From assembly GCA_026874595.1 (NCBI GenBank), contig CM049314.1:72000300-72064299 (forward strand): a DNA stretch of 64,000 nucleotides, read 5' to 3'. The DNA comes from Sipunculus nudus. Lineage: Eukaryota > Annelida > Sipuncula > Golfingiida > Sipunculidae. The translations under genes were made by a program, and so were the position numbers. The notes under the pieces were generated by a model that had not been told where the DNA came from, made no database searches, and saw only the letters and a list, made by a program, of their open reading frames with translations. How positions within the stretch are numbered: the first letter of the stretch is position 1; each line of letters begins with the position of its first letter. Shown one piece after another: positions 39,254-50,499 of this stretch.

Positions 39254-42200
39254 CTAAATAATAATTTAAAATGAGCAATAGTAGACCCTGGTGAACAAAA
39301 CTGCATAAATTACCTGTATACAAATGAAGAATGAAAGAAAGCTTGACACAAAATATAAATAACAAAATACGAAGGACATGAAGATAAAAAACTTTCATGC
39401 ATCCATTTCAGGGTCGGGCAACAAAGAGACATGTAGGTTTTAACGGCAATATGATATTGACTTTTCTTAATTTTTTTGTGTTTATCTGAAAATTCCAAAG
39501 TATAAAGTAGTGTTTCAAATTAAGTTTCATCCCTCAAAATAATGTGGCTGAGGCATCCCCATGTAACCAAGATAACAAATAGAACAGGGATGTTGTGCAG
39601 GTTTTGTATGCAGCCACTAACACAAGTAGTGTGCCCTCCAACATGAAGAACTGCACTGGCCTTCATTTCTAAGGAGAATTGTGCTGAATCAGTTGTTTGT
39701 GCCTGAACTTTACCCGACAGATTTCCACTCTCATACTAAGGGTCATCAGCAATTATTCTTGATGATGAAGTTTTGACTATATTTGTACGGAGATTCTAAT
39801 TTATTTCTTACACATAATTCCAGATTAAAATGCCCCCAGCCAAATTTAGGTGAAAGTCCAGTCCTTGAACGGTTAAAATCTGGACTGGCCAGGTCTTCAC
39901 CCCCACCACCCACCGTTTTGTAAACCATAATTCCTTGATCAGATGCTGGTTCTTAAATAGTCACCTGCCTTATTTAATGAACAAGGCAAAACAAAGTCTT
40001 AGAAAAAAAATGCTAGACTTGTTCAGAGGCATGGTACCATTTTTATTAATAATTTCCTCTCTAAATCTTTCTTTTATCTTAGGTGTCATTCCTATTTTTT
40101 CCCCTGAAGGGACACCAAATATTCCTGTTTTGTCCATTATGATTAAAGCCTATCACTAATCAGGACCAGCAAACGTATCACAAAATGTCAGCAGTCAGGA
40201 GGCTTACACTCAGACCAGCACTATCACAAGTGTCAAGCCAAACCATGCTCCTTGCTTTAATTTTTGAAGCTCTCTAAATGTGTCCCCAGTTCACTAATAC
40301 CATGCTGCCACTAATATCAGTAAAGTTATTAATACAAGTGTTCCCTTCTTGTCAACATTCAAGACATTCTGTAGAATATTCCCAGCAGTATGTCACATAC
40401 CAGTATATACAAGGACAAAAACACTTGAATACACTGTGCTTAGCTGAATCAGTCAAAAAGTTGGAAGGAAAGTGTAATGAGAATGAATTACACAGTGCCA
40501 TTTTACATTCATATATACTTGTGTTATAACAAATATAACCTCACAAGAGTAATTTTTATAAGTTTAGAAACAATCCATTTGTCAACATCATCATTCGTTA
40601 GTTCTAGTACTGCTGGTAATGCAAAGGACAACAAAGGACTTATTCACCAGCACAAGGGCCTTAATTTGCATGCAGGATGCTTGGCTGGTTGTTGTTGCAG
40701 AATCCACAACTGTGATATAATCACAGTTGTGGGAATGACGTGTACAATTAGGCCTTGTAATGGTGATATGGTTAAGGGCAAATAAAACTCAAAAGGTGCG
40801 AAATATAAACTGTAAAATACATGTCTTTGACAGTAAATGAATCTTTATGGCAACACTGCCACATTCTAACCTCAATATATTAAGGAAACATTATCAACTA
40901 AAGATCCTTGTAAGCCCCCCCATGATTTAAACATAAAACTTTTTGGAATTGTTGTGAGCAAATGTTGATAGACTTTCACCCTGTATGGACCCAATTTACA
41001 CCTGCTTTTTCCAGTTCCAACAGTGATAACATAAAAGCTGGGTACAAATCTAAACCCCATTGCAAAGGACTGTGGGACTTTTTATGTAACGTTGCGGCTT
41101 CTTCTCTATGTATTTATTTGATTCTTGACAAAATTATGGATATGTATGGCATTTGAGCATCACATTGATATGACAACCTTCCAGAAGTTTCATAAAACAT
41201 CAAGGGACAATGAGAGGTATTATTTTATGCTGACATCGGATAAAAAGTTTATTATACCATTCCAAAGGGGTCTTCTATTTGAAACCCTACGAGACTGTTT
41301 CATAAGGGTCAATATCAAGACGCCGATTGAGAGAAGCAGAGCGAATCAGAATAAAGGGTCTTGGGACAAGAATAGGCTGGTTGGTGTTTCATTCTATTAT
41401 TGCTGGAGACAGGAACATGGGGTCATGACAACAATAGATTTTTATCAAGATAATATCATATTAGGTCAAAGCAGAAGCATAAATAACAAATTATTTAGTA
41501 TTAATTTAAACATAATACTAATAAATAGACATTTTGGTGGCTAAATAGCATCTTCATATAACACAGTATTTATGATAATTACCTAGAATACCAGACATGT
41601 GTAGTATATTATCGTGTCACTAGTAGTGCTAACACCCCATACACACCTCGGTTTATGTGTACAATGATGGAGGATTTAGGGGAGTTTCGAAGTACACAAT
41701 CAAGTAGTATGTTTTATGATATTCATTAAAGCCATATTTGACCTTTTTTGTGTATTATGTGCACAAGATAAGGACTTGTTTTCGGTCATTCTGCTGCTAG
41801 TTTGAGTGGGCGCCTGCAAATACATTGCTGGTTCACTCGTCCACGACATTGTATGGATGTAACTTGTGTAAAGAATGTCAACTTGTGACCAAGACAACCA
41901 GAATGTGTGATTAAAATCAAAGAAGCCCCCACCAAGCCTAGAGCGACTGCTTTGTTAATGCAATTCAACGTTATGTCAGGTCCCATGACAAGATTGTCAG
42001 GTGAAAATAAATCAAGAAACAAGGTTCTTTAGCTATTGCTTTTCAACCACCCAGTTAAACACTAAAAGGAACTTGAATATTCTCTCAATTGCAGAGCAAG
42101 CTATCCTCGACAGAACACTGAAAAAAATATAGCTGATGCCCACTTTCTCCACCATGACAGCCTAAGCGTATTCTAACTATGGACAGAATGGGCACAAAGA

Positions 42201-43900
42201 GTAATTTAAGACAATAGCTCATGACGGTGTAGTGCGTTTCCTCAACTTGTGCAAAAAGAACACGATTTTATTCTACCAATACCATGTACATGATGTGGAT
42301 CTATCCCCCGAAATCAGCGCATTGGGTTTGATCGCATCAGCAACTTTCAGGGTGTATATTTAAGTACAGATGCACGTAAATTGTTTGTAATTCAGTATTC
42401 TTTAGTTGCAATACCTGTTTTTAGTGGAGCCACTCTTGTGTAGTCGGGATTAATGTATTCAGACACTATTATGTCACACAACACTGCAATGAAGGCACCT
42501 CACCGGCAAGTATGGCGTCAGCCGTGGTGCGTCCCAAAAATTCTACATGCGCTAGAAATTAGAACCATGTATTACCGGAAAAGCCTATTCAAACACTGCT
42601 CAAGGATATTTGAAAATCAATCTCCCTTATTAATTTATAAACATTATTCGATAATGATGATTACATAGGTGTTTTTGTCTTCGAATGGGTGATCGGCATT
42701 TTTTATAGTGCGTAGTAATTCGCAGGTGCGTCAGAACTATAACAAAGCCTCATTTCCATTGGACGGCTGTCTTACAACGGGGCCAATCTCGTGAGGTCAA
42801 AGGCGTGACACTACAACCAAAACAAATGTCACGTGCCCATACAGAGATTCCCACGGGTTTTCATGAAGTTCAGTGTCCTTTGTTGTTACACTGACATAAA
42901 TCAAGAACAAATTTCATTATACAAAACACATGTGTATATGATATTGAAATATATATTAATTTTTAAAGTCTTTATATAATATTTTTTTTATCTAATTAAG
43001 AACTACAACTGGTTTTCATAATATTACAAATGTGCCTTTCTTGATTGTTGTTTTTTCCGAGTCACCTAACTGAACCATAAAACTGTTTTCGATGCCATTT
43101 TTGCAAGTGTCATATATTTGGTCGTCCCCGGCTATGCGTACAGATCGAACGAGGTTCACCAGTTGCCATCCCTCTGATAGCCACCCTTAATTTTAATGCT
43201 AAAATTGTTTTATATGCTGTTTTTACTCATTATTGCTACAAATGTTAGCGGTATGTAGTCTTACGGTAATAGGTGCGGTCGATCATCTCACCGAGACATC
43301 TTTATTTAAGCAAGTTGTAAAAACAATTAACCTCGCGCATGCATGGTCGCTAATTAATTGAATAATTAATCAAAGTATTAACGGTATACCTTAACAAAAA
43401 TGCTCTGCGAACCTAGCTGCGTGTTTCATGTTTTGATATAAATATTATATGAATTTATAAAACCCAATGATAGATATATGATTGGACGAGGCCTGTTACT
43501 TAACCTGAATTACACATTCCATAGTGATCGACCCCTTTCAGGGGCGATACAGGATTTGAAATTAGAGGGGACTGAGGGTAAGGAATTAATAAAGCAATTT
43601 TTTAACATTTTGAAATTTTATAGGCTTTAATGGCACAATTTGGGGTAGTTTAAAATGCATCCGGATGTTAAATATGTCTGTTTCCAGGTATTATAAGCGC
43701 TTACTAATTTGTTTCGCAGATGTTTAGGTCGAACTATTATATTTACAGGAACTTGCAAAAGTTCATATCCCAGTAAGGCATCTATACGGTCAAAAACTAA
43801 ATTCCTCCTTTTTAAGCCAACGAACAAATAAACAATTGGTGACAGACGATTTGGACGTTATATGCGAAAAAGTCTGCCTTTAAATATCGGCACAGTACGC
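39254..43900. other. Upstream of TBL1-type coding start: no coding exon supported
   Basis: AT-rich sequence that should include untranslated leader exon(s) and a long first intron of the TBL1-type gene. The open frames (for example 41125-41544 plus, 139 codons) lack domains and splice context. A perfect 13-bp stem hairpin lies at 40704-40732. Confidence 0.4.
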
Positions 43901-43979
43901 TCTTTACACAGCGCTTTACCTATAGGGCCACTACCTATATCGTAAGTCGCTGTTTGTTATGACCTCGTATCCTGAATTG

Positions 43980-44560
43980 CTACACCAGAGGGGAGCGCTG
44001 TATTTTTGTCCAATCAGATGAGACCTTGTGCTGGAAGACAAAGCCAAGCGAGGAATAAACGGAGCCAATCATGTTTATTTCGTTTTGAGGGACAGCTCAT
44101 CGCCCCGCGTAACCGTCTGAACAGGCCACAGGTTCAGAGAGTGGTTTGCTTAGGGCCTTGGTCACATAGGATGCTCAGCCAGTGAGATGTAATTCAAACG
44201 AAACGTAACAACAAAGGCTGCGTGCACACCTCGCTGGCTTGTTTCAACTCTAGAGACAACAGATACATGGCTTCGCTAACACAGTCATATTGCCATAATC
44301 GAAACGGTCGATGATGCGAGAATGCAGAGGGAGCAATTTAAATTCGACCGGAAACTCATCAAGCGGCGCTTGAAGCGCAGCAATGGGCGGAGCCAGGATG
44401 CCTGTCGAGTGTTTGTTTATTGGCATCTGATTGGCTGCTTGTCACATCATACGCACGTTTATTTCAGCGGACAACGAACCGCCATCTGGTGTCTAAATAT
44501 ATCATAAACGGCCAAAGCTGGCAGCGTGGAATTCAGTTGCTTCTTTAGAAGCGCAAGATT
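43980..44560. promoter_or_regulatory. Candidate promoter region with CCAAT boxes in both orientations
   Basis: The stretch is less AT-rich than its surroundings. It has CCAATCA near 44010 and 44067 (plus) and ATTGG near 44420 and 44431 (CCAAT on minus), including GATTGGCTGC. This could be the TBL1-type promoter, but no first exon or donor was located. Confidence 0.3.
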
Positions 44561-44690
44561 TCCGTTGCCTCGGGAGCGTATCGGCACAGTGGATTCTTTT
44601 CGTTCATATCCTTTTTTAAAAACAAAGATTTGACTAATATACTATAGTATGTGACTTTGGACATCGGACAATGTAAACCTATATAGTTGG

Positions 44691-46888
44691 TATAGGTGCA
44701 TTTTCCGGGGCTGAATTTCAAGGGGGCTTAAAGAATAAGTGGATCCATATTTTGTGGGTTCAGTGTGTAATAGACACTCAATTAGTGAACCCACATTTTT
44801 ATTTTTAAGAAACCCCACATTTATGCTTGTGAACTCACCTTTATTTTGTGCAAAGTGAATCCAACTTTAGCAGTTTTGCTATTTTTGTCAATGACGTCGA
44901 GTAAATTGTCAAGAAAATAAGCCAAGGGAATGATGCTTATTTTTTACTGCATATTGCTAACTTATAAAATGCTATAATATATTACTTATAATTACATTAG
45001 TATCAGGGTTGGCATGTTTTAGGCAGGAAGGTTTCAACAATACGTTATAACCTGGTTAAAACTGCCTCGCCTAAACAGTTTTTAGGCAGATTGTAGGCAC
45101 CAGAGGTGTTTAAATCAATGACATAGATCTATAAAACTACTAACCTGGTTTGGGAGATGCAAACTCAAGGCTTTGTTGGGCTTCTGGAAGGTTTCAGGTA
45201 TTCCAAATGCAGGATTTCCTGTTGACTGGGATCATGCAGTCTTCAAAGAGCCAGTATAGGTTTCTGAGCATGAGACCATGTTCGTGTTGCACATGGTTTC
45301 CTGATGAGTGTCTTGCTACCTGGAATGATGTAATAGAGCTTCCAGTAAGGCAGGCTGTCGGAGGTGGGGGAGGGAGGGGGCATGCTTGACTATACTGATT
45401 ACTATTAGGGTGATAGGGTCATAAGAGCCAATGGTCATAAATACTACAGTACTGCTGTTTCAAAGTATATGTTCACATGAGCTTTCATACATCGCTAGGA
45501 TGATTCAATAACAGCCTGAAAACTTTTCTTGAGTCAAACTTTTTATACTGACTCAGTGTAGTAGTCAGGGCCGATGACCATGAAATGTGGTTTCTCAGAC
45601 TTTTAGGTTGAACACGGCCAAAAAGTAATTATGAATATTCTGGGGTTCGCAACATATTAACTGCAATAAATTTTTTTTTAATTTTTCAGTTTGTACTATT
45701 TCAAATGTTTCACAAGGGTTCCATTTTCACAATCTATCCATGCAGTTATCTTCACAGAGCATATACATCATTATATGGACAATAAATGTGTGCACACAAT
45801 CCTAAAATTTCTTAAAGGGATGACCTAAAGAAAATAAACAACTAGTGGAAATTCTCATTTGTCACCAGATAATGTAAAAGATATCATATTTTTCAATTTT
45901 TGGCTAACATAAATGATACGTTATAACTTATAAAATCCGGTTTTAGCTTTTTGCCATTTGAAGCTACAGGCATACAGAACATACATGATATGTTAGCGAG
46001 ACTGCAGTATAAATGAATATTCATCAGTGTAGATGGAACAACTTTTTAAATTTTGAAAAACTTCTTTTGGATATATCACAAAATTTAATCCCTCATCATC
46101 AAAAAGCTAAATACAGTATCTGGTTATAAGCTTACAGTATATGGTCATTCTTTTATTGACAATAATGGTATGCAGAGGTGGGAGACCTCTGAACATGATT
46201 TGGGGATACAAGCTTAAACTGCTAGAGAACTGAGTTTATATGGACAACCTGACTAGTGTCGTTTTCATTTATTGCTTTTATAATGGTTAAATTTGTTAAG
46301 TTTGAATAAAATGTTCCTCAGTATTATTATTTTTTTAGCATATTTCTTTCGTGTATTTAGGTGTGTAACAATAAAACATAGTTTTATGCAAGTCATATAT
46401 ATGCGAGGGTATCTAACTTCTAGGGTTTTAGGCAGTTTAAGGCAGTCTTTGGCAGGTTATAACCTATTTTAGGCAGTTAAAAGGCAGGTTTTAGGCTCTG
46501 CCATACCGGAAACACGGTTTGGGCGGCCTAAAACCCAACCCTGATTGGTATACAGTAGAAGTCTATTAGGCGTTAAACCCACATTTTTTAAAACGAAAAA
46601 TGTGGGTTCACTTCATGTTTTAGCTGATCTATGTATGTTTATGGCGAACCTACATTTATTGTTTTGTCAATGACATCGCGTACACATATCACGTAACAAA
46701 ATAAGTCAAGAAATGATGCTTATTTTCCTAGACAACTTATAAAGATGATACGATATTGATATATTATTTATACTAGGGTATTATAGAAGCCTATTAGGCA
46801 TTGAACTCACATTTTTTTTAAAAACCAGAATGTGGGTTCAGAAACTTTTTTTGTCCCCTGAAGTTCAGCCCCGGATAATGCACCTATA
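44691..46888. mobile_element. Outer DNA transposon with TATAGGTGCATT inverted ends
   Basis: The left end is TATAGGTGCATTTTCCGGGG and the right end, read inward, TATAGGTGCATTATCCGGGG, followed by similar CTGAA sequence. TA flanks suggest a mariner-like or other TA-targeting element. The interior has repeated CCCACATTTTT/AAATGTGGGTTCA motifs near both ends and a hAT-like insertion in the middle. No transposase frame was seen. Confidence 0.75.
45004..46543. mobile_element. hAT-like non-autonomous element nested in the outer element
   Basis: The ends are CAGGGTTGGCATGTTTTAGGC and the inverted GCCTAAAACCCAACCCTG. The 8-bp flanks ATTAGTAT (44996-45003) and ATTGGTAT (46544-46551) match at 7 of 8 positions, as expected for a hAT target-site duplication. 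Both ends carry multiple TTTTAGGCAG motifs. There is no transposase frame. Confidence 0.8.
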
Positions 46889-46969
46889 CATACCTTAGAC
46901 TGTTAGTTATCATCTTATTGGTGTAATATGTAACCATTGTATATTTATCAACTTGTAACTTATAACTTG

Positions 46970-46970
<1 letters not shown>

Positions 46971-47029
<59 letters not shown>

Positions 47030-47032
47030 ATA
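46971..47032. repeat. TA/ATA microsatellite
   Basis: A dinucleotide TA run followed by AAT trinucleotides. Confidence 0.9.
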
Positions 47033-47163
47033 TCCGCACTTATGGGGTTGATATGGGGAGGGGGTGGTCTTTATTATGTAATATACTATCTGTACTGAGA
47101 AATACTGGTACTCCTTATGTTTTTCCATCATATAATTGGGGGGAGGGGGGGTGTTCCGGGCTG

Positions 47164-47165
<2 letters not shown>

Positions 47166-47201
<36 letters not shown>
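47166..47201. repeat. C homopolymer, 36 bp
   Basis: An uninterrupted C run. Its length in an assembly is often unreliable. Confidence 0.9.
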
Positions 47202-47204
<3 letters not shown>

Positions 47205-47269
47205 TTCGAAGCCTGTGTTACCAGGTTACGGACTCTCTGGTTATGACATGTTAGGCCACCTGGCGGCAA

Positions 47270-47650
47270 GTTGTACAACTAAAGACCGCCATACAGATTG
47301 TGATTTATCGCACGACAAATCACAGAACACAACCGTACCGTGTAGGGTGAAATCGCACGTTTTCAAGAGTCGCGCGACAAGTCGCAGCCGAAGAAACATG
47401 TCTCGAGCTCATTCCTGCGATTGTCGCCCGACATCAGGCCCGATCATCGGGGATAAAGTATAATATAAAGTTACAAGTCAGAGCTACGGTGGAATCCTGC
47501 ATTAGGTTATGTTGGATGCATGTAGTTTTTATTCATAGGTTTGCAGGACATGCTGCAGTTGTGTGTAAGGAACTGTTAATGTGGAACGACATGTCGCGCA
47601 CAGAACAAGCGTGTTCTGCGACTTATATGAATCACACCGTGTAGACTTAA
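47270..47650. repeat. Degenerate relative of the 48878-49451 MITE
   Basis: It shares blocks such as TCGCGCGACA-type motifs, GACATCAGGCC, TTTGCAGGACAT and CGACATGTCGC with the better-preserved element 1.3 kb away, in the same order. Ends are eroded. Confidence 0.5.
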
Positions 47651-48779
47651 TGGCTTAAAGGGACATAACCAGGAACAATATTATGTCTATTCTTTCACAC
47701 TATCAGTTCAATTTTGCTTTATATAAAAGTTTCTCAGCAAAACCATACCAGCACAGTCTCAGTTCCTCGCATACGGCTGTTTAACATCTTGTTATGGCTC
47801 TGCGTGTTGGTAAACACAATCCACGTGTGTCTGTTTACCATATCAAGGCAGAGTGACCAGAGGTCCGATTGCGAACTGCAATAGGCGATGTTTAAGACAG
47901 CGGGAACATGCATTACATTTTTTGGCCAAGCCAGTCAGGGCATATCTCCTGATTGACACGTTGTGGCTCCGTTTCGCAGACGGCCGCACGCGCTGTGTAT
48001 ATGTTGACACCTTTGATCGCACACGGTTCACTGTTTTCAACAGTTTCAAGGCAATATTTTGGCATGCAGGTACAGATTTATTTTACAGGGAAGAAGCCGG
48101 TTTTTCGTGTTAACTCAACCTGCTTAAGGTGATTTGGCCCCTTTAATTTATATACTTCTTAGCCCGTCACACATCTGTCAGTTTATAAACTTTAAATTTA
48201 TTCATTAAATAATAGCGCCTACTTATATATATATAAAATAATTGCATCTTTAAAGTTCTGGGAAAGGTACCTGCTGACAGAGAAATAAGCATTTACTATT
48301 TTTGTTTTTGATGGCACTGATTCTGGAATGCGTTACTAACTTTGTCATAATACCAGTTTCACAGGATTTAGTCCCTAAATTGCAGATTATAGTCTTAACA
48401 GCTGAATTCCTCCTATGTGAGTAGTGTAAAAGCTTAACAAGTGAACTCTTTTGGAAGTCCTTCTAAAGCTCCACTGATTGTTTTAAAATTTATCCAAAAA
48501 ATAGTCTTCATATTTCGAATTTGCTGGTGGGACCAGCCATGCCACAGCAGCCTTTAATAGAAGAAGAAGTTGACTATAAGTTTAGTTTCTACATTCTATT
48601 TTCAAATATCCATACGTATGTTTGAACAAGTCTGACCCAAATTTTATTTTCATAAGAAGAATATTGACACCAAGGGTTATTTCTAAATAGTATAAACGAT
48701 ATGTAGTTCATACGTATATCGGTTAATCTATTTATATTAAACAAGTTTGTCTCATTATATTGTAGTTGCTTATTAATTC

Positions 48780-48792
48780 GGGGGGGGGGGGG
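48780..48792. repeat. G homopolymer
   Basis: A G run of about 13 bases. Confidence 0.8.
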
Positions 48793-48877
48793 ATGGGACA
48801 GCATGCACACGCACAATTTAAAGAAATAAACAACGCAGGTTTACTGGAATAAAATTTAAGAGTCAAATTAATTTTTC

Positions 48878-49451
48878 AAGCCGGCCATACACGGGACAAG
48901 TTGCACCGTGTATGGGGGTTAGTGGCACATTTTCATGAGTTGCGCAACATGTCGCAGAAGAAGGGACATGTTTTTTTTCCCTGCGACGTGTCGCGCGACA
49001 TCAGGCCAAGTGTTGGGGAAAAAGCCAACGAATATATAACGATTGATCATGTTATCTTGTGATAATGTGACCGTTCATCGTGTGTGATGGGGGTGCCATG
49101 TGTTTTGCCCGGTCAACTGGACACTCAGAAGAAGTTGTGTAGCTATCCCAAAATACCTATGCCTATTTTTCTTATATATCTATATTAATTAAGAGAAACA
49201 AGACAGAATATGTCCTAGGCAGAATATATTTTTCGTCACACGCACGTTTATTGATAAATATAATGTTACCATACAAAAAAATGGTTGAATCCTGGAAGTT
49301 ATGTATGACGCATCTAGTTTTTATAGTTTTGCAGGACATATTGCAGAACATGTCCCTGCATGTGTGTATGGACTGTTTCATGTTGAGCGTCATGTCGCCG
49401 CGACATGTCGCCTCGTGTAGGCACACGACGTGCCTCGTGTATGGTCGGCTT
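48878..49451. mobile_element. MITE with AAGCCGGCCATACACG ends, 574 bp
   Basis: The left end is AAGCCGGCCATACACG and the right end, read inward, AAGCCGACCATACACG (15 of 16 match). The interior is rich in CGACATGTCGC-type palindromes near both ends. The target duplication is unclear and there is no coding frame. Confidence 0.7.
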
Positions 49452-49516
49452 AAACCTTCAATTTATCAGGACTGCAACTTTTATTTAAACTAGAAATGAT
49501 AGCGAAAGACACTTAC

Positions 49517-49617
49517 CAAGCTAGGTAGAAAGACTGCTCTTTAGAAGTGGGCCGGTGTTCTTCACCTGGGTAGCCGACACTGTCGTAATACCAACCCCAG
49601 GGTGATAAAGAAGCCAT
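49517..49617 (-). CDS. Candidate first coding exon of an unidentified gene
   Basis: On the minus strand an ATG at 49617 opens MASLSPWGWYYDSVGY, then PGEEHRPTSKEQSFYLA, and reaches a G/GTAAGT donor after 49517 (33 codons plus two bases). An in-frame TAG lies 30 bases upstream of the ATG, so this is a plausible true start. The residue mix (aromatics, GYPGEE) looks like real protein. A TATA-like and a CCAAT box sit upstream at natural distances. No downstream exon was found to the left, so the intron is long or the next exon was missed. Splicing straight to the TBL1-type exon at 39253 would stop at once, so it is not an alternative N-terminus of that protein. Confidence 0.5.
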
Positions 49618-49699
49618 ACCCTGGCTTGCACAGAGGTCAGCCTTCTATAGGGCCAACTGGTCTAGTCTAAAAGAGGGAGAATTTCTCGATTATTCCAAA

Positions 49700-49746
49700 T
49701 TTAATACAGGCTATACAGAAGCCTGTACCCTGCCTTGTGATTGGCT
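49700..49746 (-). promoter_or_regulatory. TATA-like and CCAAT boxes upstream of the 49617 start
   Basis: On the minus strand AGCCAATC lies at 49746-49739 and TATTAAA at 49706-49700. Initiation about 30 bases downstream would put the start site near 49670 and leave a leader of about 55 nt. Confidence 0.45.
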
Positions 49747-50236
49747 ATTGGGTATCTCTATATTGACTGTCAACCAGTATTGTTTCCCCAGCCCTGGCCA
49801 GCTGAGGTCCAAGTCAAAAGACAAGAATGCTACAATATATTAAAACAAATATTGATATCAGAGTTTATTTCTATACCATATCAACAAATTTAAAAAAAAA
49901 AACTGTATATCAGTCCTTATATTGTCACTATCAGTCAATGTAAATCGATACTATACACTGAGAGGGTATAACGGTCCTTATATTGTCATCAACAGATGAG
50001 ATAAAAGGTGGAAACCAAATTTAAAACTCTAGTCGTAAATTAAAGTAAGGCCCTCGATATTCTTAATCTAAAAATACGTTTCCACAAATTGATTGTCAAG
50101 CAAAATATCTGTAAAATAAATAATATAAATAATGTCTCATTATATTAAAACAAGTACTGATATCAGCATATGTTGCTACAATGTATCAACAAATTTTAAA
50201 TTTGCAACCTATATCAATAGATATAATGTATATAAT

Positions 50237-50240
<4 letters not shown>

Positions 50241-50280
<40 letters not shown>
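50241..50280. repeat. TC microsatellite
   Basis: About 20 TC dinucleotides. Confidence 0.9.
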
Positions 50281-50282
<2 letters not shown>

Positions 50283-50303
50283 GCTTTGCCTGTTAATATT
50301 CAG

Positions 50304-50477
50304 TGTAACAGAAGGACAAGACCTGGGTACCAGAATCAGATGACTCAGAATGTCATAAGTCTGTGTGACGGACAGAGGTATTCTGCCTGTGATGCCATAT
50401 TTGACTGTCCACGGCACGGATTAAAATACACTAAGGGAAGTAACCAAGATGAAAGAAGATCCGACCCGCTCCTGAAA
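50304..50477 (+). CDS. Possible Cys-containing exon, plus strand, unidentified
   Basis: The acceptor is GTTAATATTCAG and the donor AAA/GTAATT. The 58-codon phase 0 frame includes VISLCDGQRYSACDAIFDCP and RHGLKYTKG, which looks protein-like in composition. No partner exon is secure; a weak terminal exon in compatible phase may start at 51535. It could be a gene fragment or chance. Confidence 0.3.
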
Positions 50478-50499
50478 GTAATTAAAAACATTTTTTTAA

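Noticed and set aside
38967-39398. 143-codon frame through the first TBL1-type coding exon
   Set aside because: Only the part from MSFSSDEV to the donor at 39175 is coding. The upstream part crosses the TTATTTAG acceptor and the downstream part is intron.
41125-41544. 139-codon plus-strand open frame
   Set aside because: No recognisable domain or credible promoter or splice borders, and it lies in AT-rich DNA upstream of the TBL1-type coding start. Probably chance.
47853-48113. 86-codon plus-strand frame and its 68-codon reverse shadow
   Set aside because: The composition is somewhat protein-like, but there is no domain, splice context or promoter, and it lies next to repeat remnants.
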